Shown: positions 40,189 through 50,870 of the stretch, piece by piece | Layout of the letters: each line of letters opens with the position of its first letter | Position numbering within the stretch: position 1 is the stretch's first letter | Origin: Candidatus Fonsibacter ubiquis | Lineage (GTDB): Bacteria; Pseudomonadota; Alphaproteobacteria; Pelagibacterales; Pelagibacteraceae | Direction: 5' to 3' | Length of the DNA stretch: 64,000 nt | Assembly (NCBI RefSeq): GCF_002688585.1 | Contig: NZ_CP024034.1 | Coordinates: 735,501-799,500 of the forward strand | Position numbers and translations under genes: made by a program | The notes under the pieces: model-generated | Databases searched by the model: none | Told to the model about the DNA's origin: nothing | Seen by the model: the letters and a program-made list of their open reading frames with translations, nothing else

Positions 40189-41584
40189 TTTTTAAATTAA
40201 CAGCAATATCTCTAATCCAACTACTAATACTTCCAGCCCCCATGCAAACAATAATTTCATTTCCATAGGCATGAAGTTTTATAAATCTTTCCAAATCAAA
40301 TTGATTTTCTATGCATATAACTTCTTTTTTGGAATTCTTCTTAATAAGCTTCGCCAATTCATAATGATTTATATTTTTAATTGGTTTTTCACTTGCCGCA
40401 TAAATTGGACATAAAACAACTAAATCGCTGTCTATAAAGGCATTCGCAAATTCTTTTTTTAGTAAAGCAACTCTTGAATATCTATGGGGCTGAAACACTG
40501 TTACAATTTTCTTGTTCTCAAAGCTGGATTTAATTGCATTTAAAACTGAAATAATTTCTGTTGGATGATGAGCGTAATCGTCATAGATTATACTGCCTCT
40601 AAAATTACTAATTTTAGTTAATCTTCTTTGCACTCCCAAAAAATTTTTTAATGTTGCTTTGATAATATTATTTTTAACTCCTAAACTTTTAGCAACTCCT
40701 ATTGCAGCAGTTGCATTAAGTACATTGTGTCTTCCTAATAAATTCAATTTAATATTTTTAATATGCTCAACTTTATCATTAAGTTTTATAGAGATATCAA
40801 AGCTCATCATTTTTTCTTGGTTTTTTACATTATAAGGATGAAGATCTGATCCATTTTTAAAACCATAAGTAATTATGTTTGATTTGTTTTTTTTTTTTAA
40901 AATTTTTTTTAAAAATTTATCGTCAATACAAACAAATGATTTTCCAATTAAAGGTGTTCTATTTATAAAAATTTCAAAACTTTTATATAAATTATTAAAA
41001 TTTTTATAATAATCTAAGTGCTCTTTATCAATATTACTGACAACTGAATAAGTAATTGGTATTTTTAAAAAACTACCATCAGACTCATCTGCTTCCACAA
41101 CTGCCCAATCTCCTTTTCCAAATAACGCATTTGAATTAATGGAGTTCAATATCCCCCCATTGATAATCATGGGATCTAGTTTTGCTTTAGATAACAGAGT
41201 TGATATTAATGAAGTAATTGTAGTTTTGCCATGAGCTCCACTTATAACTATATTTTTTTTTAACCTAACAATCTCAGAAAGCATCTCTACCCTCTGTATT
41301 ACTGGTATTTTTTTTCTTTTTGCCTCTCGTAATTCTGGGTTCCCTTTATTTATAGCTGATGAAAACACAACTAATTTTGAGTTGCCGATATTTTTTTTTT
41401 TATGATTATAAAAAATCTTTAATCCTTGCTTTTGTAATCTTTTTATATTTTTGTTATTTCTTGAAGTGTCGCTACCTTGGACTTTAAAACCAATATTGTG
41501 CATAATTTCAGCGATACCACTCATTCCTATTCCTCCAATGCCTACAAAGTGAACCTGATCGCTAGTCGTGATTTTAAAAGTCAT
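40178..41584 (-). CDS. murC: UDP-N-acetylmuramate-L-alanine ligase
   Basis: This 468-residue Mur ligase has HFVGIGGIGMSGIAEI at the start, the ATP loop ISGAHGKTTITSL, EADESDGSF and the C-terminal DDYAHHPTEI and PHRYSR. MurC adds the first amino acid, L-Ala, to UDP-MurNAc. It shares one base with murG upstream and overlaps murB by 11. The HHPTEI motif separates it from MurD, E and F. Confidence 0.96.
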   Translation of the reverse strand: MTFKITTSDQVHFVGIGGIGMSGIAEIMHNIGFKVQGSDTSRNNKNIKRLQKQGLKIFYNHKKKNIGNSKLVVFSSAINKGNPELREAKRKKIPVIQRVEMLSEIVRLKKNIVISGAHGKTTITSLISTLLSKAKLDPMIINGGILNSINSNALFGKGDWAVVEADESDGSFLKIPITYSVVSNIDKEHLDYYKNFNNLYKSFEIFINRTPLIGKSFVCIDDKFLKKILKKKNKSNIITYGFKNGSDLHPYNVKNQEKMMSFDISIKLNDKVEHIKNIKLNLLGRHNVLNATAAIGVAKSLGVKNNIIKATLKNFLGVQRRLTKISNFRGSIIYDDYAHHPTEIISVLNAIKSSFENKKIVTVFQPHRYSRVALLKKEFANAFIDSDLVVLCPIYAASEKPIKNINHYELAKLIKKNSKKEVICIENQFDLERFIKLHAYGNEIIVCMGAGSISSWIRDIAVNLKNEH

Positions 41585-42660
41585 TATAAAATATTATTAA
41601 TTTCTTTTTCAAAATTCTCATTAACGTTTGTCTTAATTAGTTCTTTTAATTTGACCTTTTTTTCAAGTAATTTTTCTTTATTAACGATTAGTTCATTTAC
41701 TAAATTAAACAATTTTTCACTATTTAGATCTTGTTGATCAATAAGCCAACAAGCATTCATTTTAAAAAAAAAATTTGCATTATAAAATTGATGATTATCC
41801 AAGGAATCTTTAAATGGGATTGCTATAAATGGTATCTGAAGAAATGCTAATTCTGCTAATGTAGAGGAACCGGCCCTTGTAATAACTAAATCTGATATCA
41901 TCATATATTTTTCAATATTTGGTTCAAAATTAAAAATATAAACATTTGAATTGTTTTTATAAAAAGGATCTACTTTCAATTCTTGCTCTCTATTTCCAAC
42001 TTGATGAATAATCCTTATTTTTTTATTTAATTTAAATAATTTATTTAATGACCTTGGCAGTTGCTGACTAAAAATCTCAGCGCCTTGACTTCCACCAATA
42101 ACAAGTAAAGTAAAGTCAAAATTATCATCTTTTTCAAAATAATTATTATTTTTAGCTTCATAAATTTGCTCTCTAACCAACTGACCCACAAAGATATTTT
42201 TGTCCTCATTGATATTGATATTTTTTAAAGGATATCCCGTTAATATTTTTGTCGAACTATTCAAGAAAAATTTATTTACTCTCCCAATTACAGAATTTGT
42301 TTCATAAATAATAAATTTTTTATTGAGTAATCTTGCGGCTAATAAAACTGGAAAGGAAACATAGCCTCCAGAGCCTATAATTAGTTGTGGCTTTTTTGAT
42401 ATAATGAGAAAAATTGAATATAAAAATGAAAGTAATATTAAAAAAAGTGAATAAATTAATTCTAATCCTTTCTTACCTGTAGGTGTTTTGACATTAATAA
42501 AAGTAAAATATTTAGAACTTGTATTATTTATAAATTTTTTTGCTCTAAAATCAGTTATAAGTTCAATATCAAAGTTTTTTTTTTTAAGATACTCTGTAAG
42601 CGCAATAACCGGAAATATATGCCCACCTGTTCCTCCGGTGCAAATTAAAATTTTCTTCAT
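41584..42660 (-). CDS. murG: Peptidoglycan glycosyltransferase MurG
   Basis: This 358-residue GT28 protein has the ICTGGTGGHIFPVIAL start, GSGGYVSFPVLLAARLLNKKFIIYETN, VIGGSQGAEIFSQ and TRAGSSTLAELAF near the donor site. It adds GlcNAc to lipid I to give lipid II at the cytoplasmic face. It shares one base with both ftsW and murC, showing tight operon packing. Confidence 0.95.
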   Translation of the reverse strand: MKKILICTGGTGGHIFPVIALTEYLKKKNFDIELITDFRAKKFINNTSSKYFTFINVKTPTGKKGLELIYSLFLILLSFLYSIFLIISKKPQLIIGSGGYVSFPVLLAARLLNKKFIIYETNSVIGRVNKFFLNSSTKILTGYPLKNININEDKNIFVGQLVREQIYEAKNNNYFEKDDNFDFTLLVIGGSQGAEIFSQQLPRSLNKLFKLNKKIRIIHQVGNREQELKVDPFYKNNSNVYIFNFEPNIEKYMMISDLVITRAGSSTLAELAFLQIPFIAIPFKDSLDNHQFYNANFFFKMNACWLIDQQDLNSEKLFNLVNELIVNKEKLLEKKVKLKELIKTNVNENFEKEINNIL

Positions 42661-43784
42661 TAAGATAATTTTCTTTTAGTAAAACAAAGTAATATTCCAA
42701 ATATTATTGCACAGCCAATCATGGATGATCCTCCATAACTTATAAAAGGAAATGTCATTCCTTTATTTGGAAGAATATTTAATGTGACTCCTAAATTAAT
42801 TATAGATTGCAAATAAACCAGGCATGATAATCCCACTAAAACTAATTTTCTAAAAGAATTATTTTCCATGCTAAATTGCGTAAAAACACGTAAAAAAATA
42901 AAAGTCATTGTTAGAAAAATTATTAATATCATCAAGATTCCAAACTCTTCTCCTATGACCGCTAGAACAAAATCTGTATGTGCCTCAGGAACTCTTTCTT
43001 TTAATACTCCTTCTCCTATGCCCCTTCCTGTAAACCCACCTTGTTTTATTGACTCTAAAGCCTTTTGAGTTTGTAAATTATCTCCCTTACTAGGATCAAT
43101 AAAAGTTTTTAATCTTCTAAAAATATATGAAAATCTCTCATTAAATAATAGTAATGTTGATGATATGCCTACAAAAATAGCTAGACCTAAAGAAATAAGA
43201 AGAGCAATACTAATACCAGAAACAAATATTAAAATTAACCAAACAGAAAAAATTAATAAACTTTGACCAACATCAGGCTGGTTGAGTAATAATAATAAAG
43301 AGAAAAATAGTACGCAAAAAGAATAAAAAATTCTTAATTTGAGGTCACCTATTTGTGAATTAGAAATAATTAGAGAACAGAGTAATACAAAAAAAGGTTT
43401 ATAAACTTCGACAGGTTGAAATCTAAAAAAAATTAAATTAATCCATCTCTTGGAGCCTTTAACTTCAACTCCAAATATTAAAACTAATAACAATAAAAAA
43501 GCTGTAATAATAAAACCTAAAATGCAATATTTCTCTATTTGTTTAGCGTCTAATAAAGATAATGAAGATAGAATTAAAAAGCTGATTAATGCAAAAAAAA
43601 TATGCTTAATGATTAAAAAATGATCTGTTTTATATATTCTTTCTGAAGCAATATTAGAAGTTGAAGTATAAGCAAAAAATATACCTAGAAACATTAAAAA
43701 AATTATTGATATAAAAAGAAGTTTATCAATATTTCTCCACCATAACGCAAGTCGATCCGCATTAGTTCTGCCAAAATTAATCAT
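42660..43784 (-). CDS. ftsW: SEDS septal glycosyltransferase FtsW
   Basis: This 374-residue polytopic protein has about ten membrane helices and the SEDS pattern RWINLIFFRFQPVEVYKP, then GFTGRGIGEGVLKERVPEAHTDFVLAVIGEEFG and NLGVTLNILPNKGMTFPFISYGGSS. It polymerises septal glycan with its partner FtsI encoded upstream in the cluster. It overlaps murD by 4 bases and touches murG by one. RodA is excluded by its place inside the dcw cluster. Confidence 0.95.
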   Translation of the reverse strand: MINFGRTNADRLALWWRNIDKLLFISIIFLMFLGIFFAYTSTSNIASERIYKTDHFLIIKHIFFALISFLILSSLSLLDAKQIEKYCILGFIITAFLLLLVLIFGVEVKGSKRWINLIFFRFQPVEVYKPFFVLLCSLIISNSQIGDLKLRIFYSFCVLFFSLLLLLNQPDVGQSLLIFSVWLILIFVSGISIALLISLGLAIFVGISSTLLLFNERFSYIFRRLKTFIDPSKGDNLQTQKALESIKQGGFTGRGIGEGVLKERVPEAHTDFVLAVIGEEFGILMILIIFLTMTFIFLRVFTQFSMENNSFRKLVLVGLSCLVYLQSIINLGVTLNILPNKGMTFPFISYGGSSMIGCAIIFGILLCFTKRKLS

Positions 43785-45082
43785 GCATATTTCTTTACTA
43801 ATTTTTTAAAAACATCACCCCGATGCTCAAAATTTTTAAATTGATCAAAGGAAGCAGCTGAAGGACTTAATAATATAACCTGCTTAAGATTAGGATTTTT
43901 TTTTGCTTCACTTAAAGCTGATAGCAGGGCATTTTTAAGAGAACGACATGTTTCATATTTTATACTGTTTTTAATTTGAATTAAAAAAGATTTTATATTT
44001 TTTCCTATAATATAAGCTTTTAAAATAGAATTTTTAAAATTCGTAGTAATTATTTTATCATTAGCTTTAGCAAGTCCTCCTAAAATCCAATGAATGTTTT
44101 TATAATTATTTAAAGCAACCTGTGTTGATGAAAAATTTGTTGCTTTTGAGTCATTTATAAAAGTTAAGTTATTTTTTATCTTAATAATTTCCTGTCTATG
44201 TGGAAGGCCTTTAAAATTTTTTATTGTATTTAAAAAAATATTATTTGAAATTTTAAATTGTTTTGCAATTTTTGATAAAATATAAAGACAATTTTTAAAA
44301 TGAGTACCTTTAAGTGAACTGCTAATAAAATTAGCACTAAAGTGATTGTGAAATTTTTTTTTAATTAACTCAACATTTCTTATATTATATTTTTCTTGTT
44401 TTAAAATTTTTAATATTCTAGATTGTTTATCGTTACTTAAATCTAAAAAACCAACTCCGTTATTGGATAATCCTTTAAAGATCTTTAGTTTAGCCGAAAT
44501 ATATTTATTAAAAGTTTTATGTCTTTCAAGATGATCAGGACTAACATTTAGTAAAATTGAAACTACACTTGGTAACCGAGAGGAATAATCAAGTTGATAA
44601 GAGGATAACTCAAGTACAAAAATTGCAGACTTTTTTTTATACGGCAAATCTAAGACAGGCGTTCCATAATTTCCTCCAATATAAACATCCTTCTTTGAAT
44701 TTTTAAATAATTCATAAATTAATTTGCACATCGTGGACTTGCCATTTGTGCCTGTAACCATAATGACTTTTTGATTTGTAATAGAACTACAAAATAAATC
44801 TAAGTCTGTAATAATTTTATCGTTATTTTCTTTAAAAAAAGTTTTTTTGGGGTGTGTGTAGATATTAATTCCTGGTGATAAAACTATAAAATCATAATTA
44901 CAATTAAACCAATTCTTGTTTACTCGATAATTCTTTTTAAACTTTTCTCTTAACTTTTTATTATCATCCCAGCATTCAATAAAAGCTTTATTTTTTTTTA
45001 ACTGCGATAAAGTTGCGTTACCACTTATACCAAGACCAAAAACTAAAAATTTTTTTTGGCTACACTGTTCTAATGAAAGCAT
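43781..45082 (-). CDS. murD: UDP-N-acetylmuramoyl-L-alanine-D-glutamate ligase
   Basis: This 433-residue Mur ligase has the N-terminal FGLGISGNATLSQL, VTGTNGKSTMCKLI, GGNYGTPVLDL, ELSSYQLDYSS, LPHRQEI and INDSKATN motifs of MurD. It adds D-Glu to UDP-MurNAc-L-Ala. It follows mraY (shared base) and overlaps ftsW by 4 bases. The ELSSYQL motif is diagnostic for MurD. Confidence 0.95.
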   Translation of the reverse strand: MLSLEQCSQKKFLVFGLGISGNATLSQLKKNKAFIECWDDNKKLREKFKKNYRVNKNWFNCNYDFIVLSPGINIYTHPKKTFFKENNDKIITDLDLFCSSITNQKVIMVTGTNGKSTMCKLIYELFKNSKKDVYIGGNYGTPVLDLPYKKKSAIFVLELSSYQLDYSSRLPSVVSILLNVSPDHLERHKTFNKYISAKLKIFKGLSNNGVGFLDLSNDKQSRILKILKQEKYNIRNVELIKKKFHNHFSANFISSSLKGTHFKNCLYILSKIAKQFKISNNIFLNTIKNFKGLPHRQEIIKIKNNLTFINDSKATNFSSTQVALNNYKNIHWILGGLAKANDKIITTNFKNSILKAYIIGKNIKSFLIQIKNSIKYETCRSLKNALLSALSEAKKNPNLKQVILLSPSAASFDQFKNFEHRGDVFKKLVKKYA

Positions 45083-46170
45083 TATCTTAATTTAAGAGAT
45101 GCAAGACCTATTAAAGCAAAAACTATCGCTATAATCCAAAAACGAATTACAACGGTAGACTCGCTCCAACCTTTTTTTTCAAAATGATGATGTAAGGGTG
45201 CCATTTGAAAAACTCTTTTTCCTGTTAATTTAAAAGACATAACTTGTATAATAACTGACAAAGCTTCTAATACAAAAAGTCCACTTACGATTGCTAAAAC
45301 TATTTCGTGTTTCGTTATAATTCCAATAGCACCAAGTGCTGCTCCTAAAGATAAAGAACCAGTGTCTCCCATGAAAACTTTTGCTGGAGGAGAATTAAAC
45401 CATAAAAATCCTAAACCAGCCCCGATCATTGCTCCTAGAAAAATACAAATTTCACCAGTATTTTTAATATAAGCTAACTGAAGGTATTTTGAAAAAATAA
45501 TATTACCTGAAACGTAAGCAATAAATGCAAAAGTTAACGCGACAAGAATAACTGGAACAATCGCAAGTCCATCAAGCCCATCAGTTAAATTGACAGCGTT
45601 AGAAGTTCCTACAATAACTACTAGGCCAAATATAAAATAAAAAATTCCAACATTTAAGATAAAATTCTTAAACAATGGAAAGTAAATTTTATAATTTAGC
45701 TCTGGTTCAGTATTTAAAATTATTAAATATATTACAATTATACCGCTTAAAATTTGCAGAAATAATTTTAATTTTGCACTTATACCCTTAGAATTATTTT
45801 TTATAACTTTCAGATAATCATCAACAAAACCTATTGTTCCAAAACTTAATAAACAAAAAATTAATATCAGAACATATTTATTTGTAAGATCGGCCCACAA
45901 CAAAGTTGAAAATAAAATGCTTAAAATAATTATTAATCCTCCCATTGTAGGTGTTCCTGATTTTTTTATGATATGAGATAAAGGACCATCATCGCGAATG
46001 GGCTGACCATATCTTTGAAATGTCTTTAACTTAGCTATTAAACTTTCTCCAATAAAAAGTATAAATATTAATGAGGTGGCAACTGAAATACCAGTTCTAA
46101 AAGTAATATATTTAAAAACATTAAAAATACTGACATCTGAAGAAAAATATTTAAAAAAAAAATAAAGCAT
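45082..46170 (-). CDS. mraY: Phospho-MurNAc-pentapeptide transferase
   Basis: This 362-residue polytopic enzyme has the [14 protein letters not shown] motif, [13 protein letters not shown] with its aspartates, [14 protein letters not shown] and [16 protein letters not shown], and ends [12 protein letters not shown]. It joins the soluble precursor to undecaprenyl phosphate, making lipid I. It shares one base with murF and with murD. The intact Asp residues indicate an active enzyme. Confidence 0.97.
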   Translation of the reverse strand: MLYFFFKYFSSDVSIFNVFKYITFRTGISVATSLIFILFIGESLIAKLKTFQRYGQPIRDDGPLSHIIKKSGTPTMGGLIIILSILFSTLLWADLTNKYVLILIFCLLSFGTIGFVDDYLKVIKNNSKGISAKLKLFLQILSGIIVIYLIILNTEPELNYKIYFPLFKNFILNVGIFYFIFGLVVIVGTSNAVNLTDGLDGLAIVPVILVALTFAFIAYVSGNIIFSKYLQLAYIKNTGEICIFLGAMIGAGLGFLWFNSPPAKVFMGDTGSLSLGAALGAIGIITKHEIVLAIVSGLFVLEALSVIIQVMSFKLTGKRVFQMAPLHHHFEKKGWSESTVVIRFWIIAIVFALIGLASLKLR

Positions 46171-47519
46171 TACTGAAATTTATTAAAAAAATTGAATAAA
46201 CCAATTCTATTAGATGATTTGACTAACAAAATATCATTATTCTCTAAAATACTAAAAATATTTTCTTTGAGAAAACTAATATTTTTAATCAATAACCCTT
46301 TTTTAGTTTGATTTAGCTTTTGATAGGTATGCCTAACCTCCGAGCCTACACAAAAAACTTTGTCTATATTAGTTTTGTTTAATATTTTTGCTGCTTGCTG
46401 ATGGTAATACTTTGACTTTTTACCAAGTTCTAACATATCGCCCATTATTAAGATTTTTCTACATTTATTTTTTTTTCTTGATGAAAAATTATAGATCGCC
46501 TCATTAAGAGATACGGGATTTGAATTATAACTGTCATTTATTAAAAGAATTTTTTTATTTCTAATTTGAATTTTTTTTTCATTTCCTCTTCCTTCTGGAA
46601 TTTTAAAATTATTAAAGTTATTTTTTAATAAATTAATATTGTGATTTAGATAATAATGAACACATAAGGTGGCCGCAACATTATATAAAAAAGATTTATT
46701 AAAGTTTTTTATTTTTAGTTTAAATATTTTATTCTTAATTTTAAAGAACACTTTTGCTGATTTTTTTATGATCTGAATATCTGATTTTGAATAACCAAAT
46801 GTTAATACTTTAATATTTTTATGATCTGCAATTTTTTTTAAAGAATAGAAAAATTTGTCATCTTTGTTCAAAATAATAATTCCATTCTGGCAGATGCCAT
46901 TCATAATTTCTGCTTTTGCCTTACAGATACCATTAATGTTTTTAAAATTTTCTAAATGCGCTGGACCAATATTTGTTATAATTGCGATATGTGGTTTTAC
47001 TAAATTAACAAGTTTATCAATTTCACCTTTAAAACTCATTCCCAGTTCAAAAACTCCATATTTATTATCAGAACTTAAATTTGCTAATGAGTAAGGAACT
47101 CCATAATGATTATTAAAAGATTTTGGTGAGGAGTGTGTCTTTCCAAACTTACTTAATGAAATATTTAATAAATTTTTTAATGAGGTTTTTCCACAGCTAC
47201 CAGTTATAGCTATAATTTTAGAGTTACTTCTTTGTCTAGCATAAGATGCTAAATTTCTTAAACCCTCTAGAGTGTTTTTGGTTCTTATTGATCTTAAATT
47301 ATTAGGCTTTTCACTAATAATGGCTAAATTATTCTTATTTTTTAATACAGCTTTAACATATCTATGGCCGTCATCATTCACCCCTTTTATTGCAAAAAAA
47401 ATTGTTCTATTTGATAATTGCCTGCTATCGATTTCGACCTTATTAAAAAATAAATTTTTATTATTATTTGAATTGAAAACTGCATTTATTTCACCGCTTG
47501 TATAAAGCTTTTTTGACAT
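46170..47519 (-). CDS. murF: UDP-MurNAc-tripeptide-D-alanyl-D-alanine ligase
   Basis: This 449-residue Mur ligase has [26 protein letters not shown] at the N-terminus, the ATP loop [41 protein letters not shown] and [12 protein letters not shown]. It adds D-Ala-D-Ala to the tripeptide. It is one base from murE and shares one base with mraY. The NNxxGVP block and NDSYNSNP mark MurF. Confidence 0.95.
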   Translation of the reverse strand: MSKKLYTSGEINAVFNSNNNKNLFFNKVEIDSRQLSNRTIFFAIKGVNDDGHRYVKAVLKNKNNLAIISEKPNNLRSIRTKNTLEGLRNLASYARQRSNSKIIAITGSCGKTSLKNLLNISLSKFGKTHSSPKSFNNHYGVPYSLANLSSDNKYGVFELGMSFKGEIDKLVNLVKPHIAIITNIGPAHLENFKNINGICKAKAEIMNGICQNGIIILNKDDKFFYSLKKIADHKNIKVLTFGYSKSDIQIIKKSAKVFFKIKNKIFKLKIKNFNKSFLYNVAATLCVHYYLNHNINLLKNNFNNFKIPEGRGNEKKIQIRNKKILLINDSYNSNPVSLNEAIYNFSSRKKNKCRKILIMGDMLELGKKSKYYHQQAAKILNKTNIDKVFCVGSEVRHTYQKLNQTKKGLLIKNISFLKENIFSILENNDILLVKSSNRIGLFNFFNKFQ

Positions 47520-47520
47520 T

Positions 47521-48921
47521 TTATTTTAAAAAAAATTTGGCAACTTTTTGATCAGAAAAATATTTTTTTTTATTATTTATAATCTGATAATTTTCATGCC
47601 CCTTTCCAGCAATCAATAAAATACTATCCATTTTAAGATTTTTAATAGCCAATTTAATTGCTATTTTTCTATCTAATATAACCTTTGATCTTGGGCATCC
47701 TTTTTTAATTTGTTTAATAATTGAAATAGGATTTTCATATCTAGGATTATCATTTGTTAAATATATTTTTGAAGCAAATTGATCAGCTATTTTGCCCATT
47801 TTAAATCTTTTTCCTTGATCTCGATCACCACCGCAACCAAATACAACATCTACTTTTTTATTAAACTGTTTTGCCAGTGTTTGAAGACTTTTTTTTAAAG
47901 CATCGGGTGTATGCGCATAATCAACTACAACAGTAGATTTTTTTTTATTACCCACATACTGCATACGTCCAGTTGCGGTATTTATTTTGGTCGAAGTTTT
48001 AATAATTTTATCCTTATCTTTAAAAGATAAATATACGGCTATAATTGCAGCAAATAAATTTTTAATTTGAAAGTCTCCTATTAGATTAACGCTAACATTA
48101 TATATTTTATTTAAAAAATTAATTTTTATAATTTGCTGTCTTTCTAAAAAATAATGTGAAATTAATTTAATCGTATTTCCCTTGGATCCAAAGGATAGAA
48201 TTTTTATTTTTCTTCTATTACAAATTTTTTTTAATAATGAATATTGCGGAATATCTGTATCAATAATCGCAAACGAATTTTTCTTTAACAAGTTTTTAAA
48301 AAGATAGAGTTTAGCTTTTAAATAATTTTTTAAATTTTTATGATAATCTAGATGATCTTGTGTAAAATTAGTAAAAATTCCTGCATTAATATTAATATTA
48401 TCTAATCGATGTTGATGAAGTCCATGACTAGATGCTTCTAAACATACATTTTCAATTCCATTTTTTTTCAAAAAATTTAATTCTTTATGAATTGTAATAG
48501 TATCGGGCGTCGTAAGGTAAGTCTTTTTAAATTTATTTTTATAATGAATACCAATCGTGCCAATTGCTGCTGAATTAATCTTAAGATTTTTTAAAATCTG
48601 ATAATAAAAATTAGCAACAGAAGATTTTCCATTTGTCCCAGTTACTGCAATTATATTTTTTGGTTTTTTTTTATATTTTATAGAACAAGCTTCTGCTAAA
48701 AATTTTCTCACATTATGAACCCTCAAATATCTTTGATTTTTAATACTGCTACTTGTCACAACTGCAGAAGCGCCATTAGCTATTGCTTCCGAGATAAAAG
48801 AATTTCCTGATTGTGTTAAGCCATCAATTGCAAAAAAAATATCATTTCTTTTTATTTTTTTAGAATTTATAGAGAAATTTCTATTTTGATATTTTAAAGA
48901 TTTTATTTTTTTACTTAGCAT
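47521..48921 (-). CDS. murE: UDP-MurNAc-L-Ala-D-Glu-meso-diaminopimelate ligase
   Basis: This 466-residue Mur ligase has the ATP loop VTGTNGKSSVAN, TTPDTITIHKELN, EASSHGLHQHR, DYAHTPDALKKSL and the substrate-choosing motif DNPR in LTNDNPRYENP, which is that of enzymes adding meso-diaminopimelate. I use the ATG at 48921; an in-frame TTG at 48930 would add three residues. The chosen start overlaps ftsI by 11 bases. The DNPR motif shows the wall is of the usual Gram-negative DAP type. Confidence 0.95.
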   Translation of the reverse strand: MLSKKIKSLKYQNRNFSINSKKIKRNDIFFAIDGLTQSGNSFISEAIANGASAVVTSSSIKNQRYLRVHNVRKFLAEACSIKYKKKPKNIIAVTGTNGKSSVANFYYQILKNLKINSAAIGTIGIHYKNKFKKTYLTTPDTITIHKELNFLKKNGIENVCLEASSHGLHQHRLDNININAGIFTNFTQDHLDYHKNLKNYLKAKLYLFKNLLKKNSFAIIDTDIPQYSLLKKICNRRKIKILSFGSKGNTIKLISHYFLERQQIIKINFLNKIYNVSVNLIGDFQIKNLFAAIIAVYLSFKDKDKIIKTSTKINTATGRMQYVGNKKKSTVVVDYAHTPDALKKSLQTLAKQFNKKVDVVFGCGGDRDQGKRFKMGKIADQFASKIYLTNDNPRYENPISIIKQIKKGCPRSKVILDRKIAIKLAIKNLKMDSILLIAGKGHENYQIINNKKKYFSDQKVAKFFLK

Positions 48922-50611
48922 TAAAAGCAATATTATAATTCTTTGAAGCTAAAATAGGTCCAATTCTTTTTATAATAGTTCCTGCAGTAGGAACAGCATT
49001 CCACCCCGAGTCTGATCTATAAAGACCCTTACTTGGAATAACTTTAGGTTCATCAATCATTACTAATAATAAATATTCTGGTTTTTCCTCTGGATATGCA
49101 GATACAAAAACAGTCATCACTTCTTTAGAGTAACCTTTTGATGTTTTTGAGGCCTTAATAGCAGTTCCAGTTTTTCCAATAACCCCATAGCCGCCAATAT
49201 CTGCTTTTTTGGCAGTCCCTTGCATAGGATCGTCTTTATCTACTACTTTCCTAAGCATTTTTACCATTTTTTTACTTGTTTCCTCGCTAATAACTCTTTC
49301 TTTTTTTGTATTTTGACCTTGTTTAACTAAAGTTGGATAAATTTTGTATCCGCCATTTACTAAAGTTGCATAAGCAGAAGCCAATTGAATTGGGGTAGTG
49401 CTAACACCATGTCCATAAGAGGCCGTTGCTAAAGTACAATTATCCCATTTCATTGGTAAAGATTTTCCCTTTTCTGGAAGTTCAATAGATGTTTTTTCAA
49501 ATATACCTAGTTTAGTTAAAAAATTTTTATAATTTTCAATTCCAATCTTTTCTATTATTTTTATTGTTCCAATGTTTGATGATTTGACTAAAATTTCTGA
49601 AGTAGTTAAATCCCTTTTTAAATTTTTATCATGCTCATCAATAGGCTGTGAAGTGCCACAATTATAAACTTGTTTTTCAAGATTCTTAAATAGTGTGTTT
49701 TCATCAATAAGTTTAAGCTCTAATGCATTTGCAATAGTAAAGGTTTTAAATACAGAGCCTAATTCATAAACGCCAAGTGTAATCTTATTCAGATATTTCT
49801 CATCATTTACTAATGTTCTTCTATTAATATCAAAATCAGGCAGGGAAACTAATGAAAGTATTTCTCCTGAATTAACATTCATTAATAATGAAGCGGCCCC
49901 TTTTGCTGAATAATCTTCAATTGCTTTTTCCAAAGAATCTCTAATTTGCGATTGTACCAAAGTATCAAGTGAAATTTGGAATGAACTTTGTGAAAATTTA
50001 TTATTTAAAATTTGATTATTAAAATAATTCTCAATTCCTGAAACTCCTTTATTATCTTCATCTGTTTGACCTAATACATGACTAAATAAATTTCTTTGTG
50101 GGTAAATTCTAACTTGCCTTCTACTTAATTCTATTGCGGGCTCTCCTAACATAATTGCTTTTTTATATTCAATATGATCAAGTTTTTTCTTAAGAACTAA
50201 TCTTTTTTTATCTACACTCTCTCTTTGAATTTCATTAATGTTTAAACTTGGAAATTGAGACTTCAATTTAATTAGAAGCCCGGGTAAATTATTTGTCTTA
50301 TCAACTTTTAAAACAAGATCATAAATATCAATATTTTTTGCTATTAATAAATTTGCTCTATCATAAATATCTTTTCTTTGATTATAATCTTTATCAATAA
50401 TTGAGTCTTCAAAATTAATTTCATTACTTTTGTTTAAACCAAGATAAAAAAGTTTTAATAAAATTATCAAAAAAACTAAGAAAAATATTTTAAATACGAA
50501 ATTTGCCCTTGTATTAAATAATGAATGACTATTATTTAGGCTTGTCTTATCTTCATCAACTAAATTTTGATAATAAAAATTTTTTTGTAAATTATTAATT
50601 TTATTTTTCAT
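48911..50611 (-). CDS. ftsI: Septal transpeptidase FtsI (PBP3)
   Basis: This 566-residue protein has one N-terminal membrane helix (about residues 35-58), a PBP dimerisation domain with RRQVRIYPQRNLFSHVLGQ and the transpeptidase motifs YELGSVFKTFT (SxxK), SSN in LVKSSNIGT and KTGTAIK near the C-terminus. It cross-links septal peptidoglycan with FtsW. It overlaps ftsL by 11 bases and murE by 11. The length is slightly short for the family but all catalytic motifs are present. Confidence 0.95.
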   Translation of the reverse strand: MKNKINNLQKNFYYQNLVDEDKTSLNNSHSLFNTRANFVFKIFFLVFLIILLKLFYLGLNKSNEINFEDSIIDKDYNQRKDIYDRANLLIAKNIDIYDLVLKVDKTNNLPGLLIKLKSQFPSLNINEIQRESVDKKRLVLKKKLDHIEYKKAIMLGEPAIELSRRQVRIYPQRNLFSHVLGQTDEDNKGVSGIENYFNNQILNNKFSQSSFQISLDTLVQSQIRDSLEKAIEDYSAKGAASLLMNVNSGEILSLVSLPDFDINRRTLVNDEKYLNKITLGVYELGSVFKTFTIANALELKLIDENTLFKNLEKQVYNCGTSQPIDEHDKNLKRDLTTSEILVKSSNIGTIKIIEKIGIENYKNFLTKLGIFEKTSIELPEKGKSLPMKWDNCTLATASYGHGVSTTPIQLASAYATLVNGGYKIYPTLVKQGQNTKKERVISEETSKKMVKMLRKVVDKDDPMQGTAKKADIGGYGVIGKTGTAIKASKTSKGYSKEVMTVFVSAYPEEKPEYLLLVMIDEPKVIPSKGLYRSDSGWNAVPTAGTIIKRIGPILASKNYNIAFNAK

Positions 50612-50870
50612 TTAAATACCTAAAATTATTTTTATCCATTTCGATATAGTCTTGAGATAAGTGCAATTTAGCTAACTTTTTTACTCTTTCTGGTGAAGCG
50701 AGGTAATTATTCTCTAATTTTTCATTCTTTAATTTTTCAACTAAATCTGCCTGTTCTTGCTTTAATTTTAATATTTCTTTTTCAATATCTCGGGTTTTAT
50801 TCTTCATATAAGAGACGCAAACTGTTCCAAAAATAACAATAAATAATATTAGCCCTATTTTTTTACGCAT
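50601..50870 (-). CDS. ftsL: Cell division protein FtsL-like
   Basis: This 89-residue bitopic protein has a short basic start, one transmembrane helix and a coiled coil rich in Glu and Lys, then the YLASPERVKKLAKLHL box typical of FtsL. I place the start at ATG 50870 because GGAGGAA lies about 9 bases before it within the end of rsmH. A longer frame from TTG 50903 is open but has no such site. It overlaps rsmH by 8 bases and ftsI by 11. FtsL joins FtsB and FtsQ at the septum. Confidence 0.88.
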   Translation of the reverse strand: MRKKIGLILFIVIFGTVCVSYMKNKTRDIEKEILKLKQEQADLVEKLKNEKLENNYLASPERVKKLAKLHLSQDYIEMDKNNFRYLNEK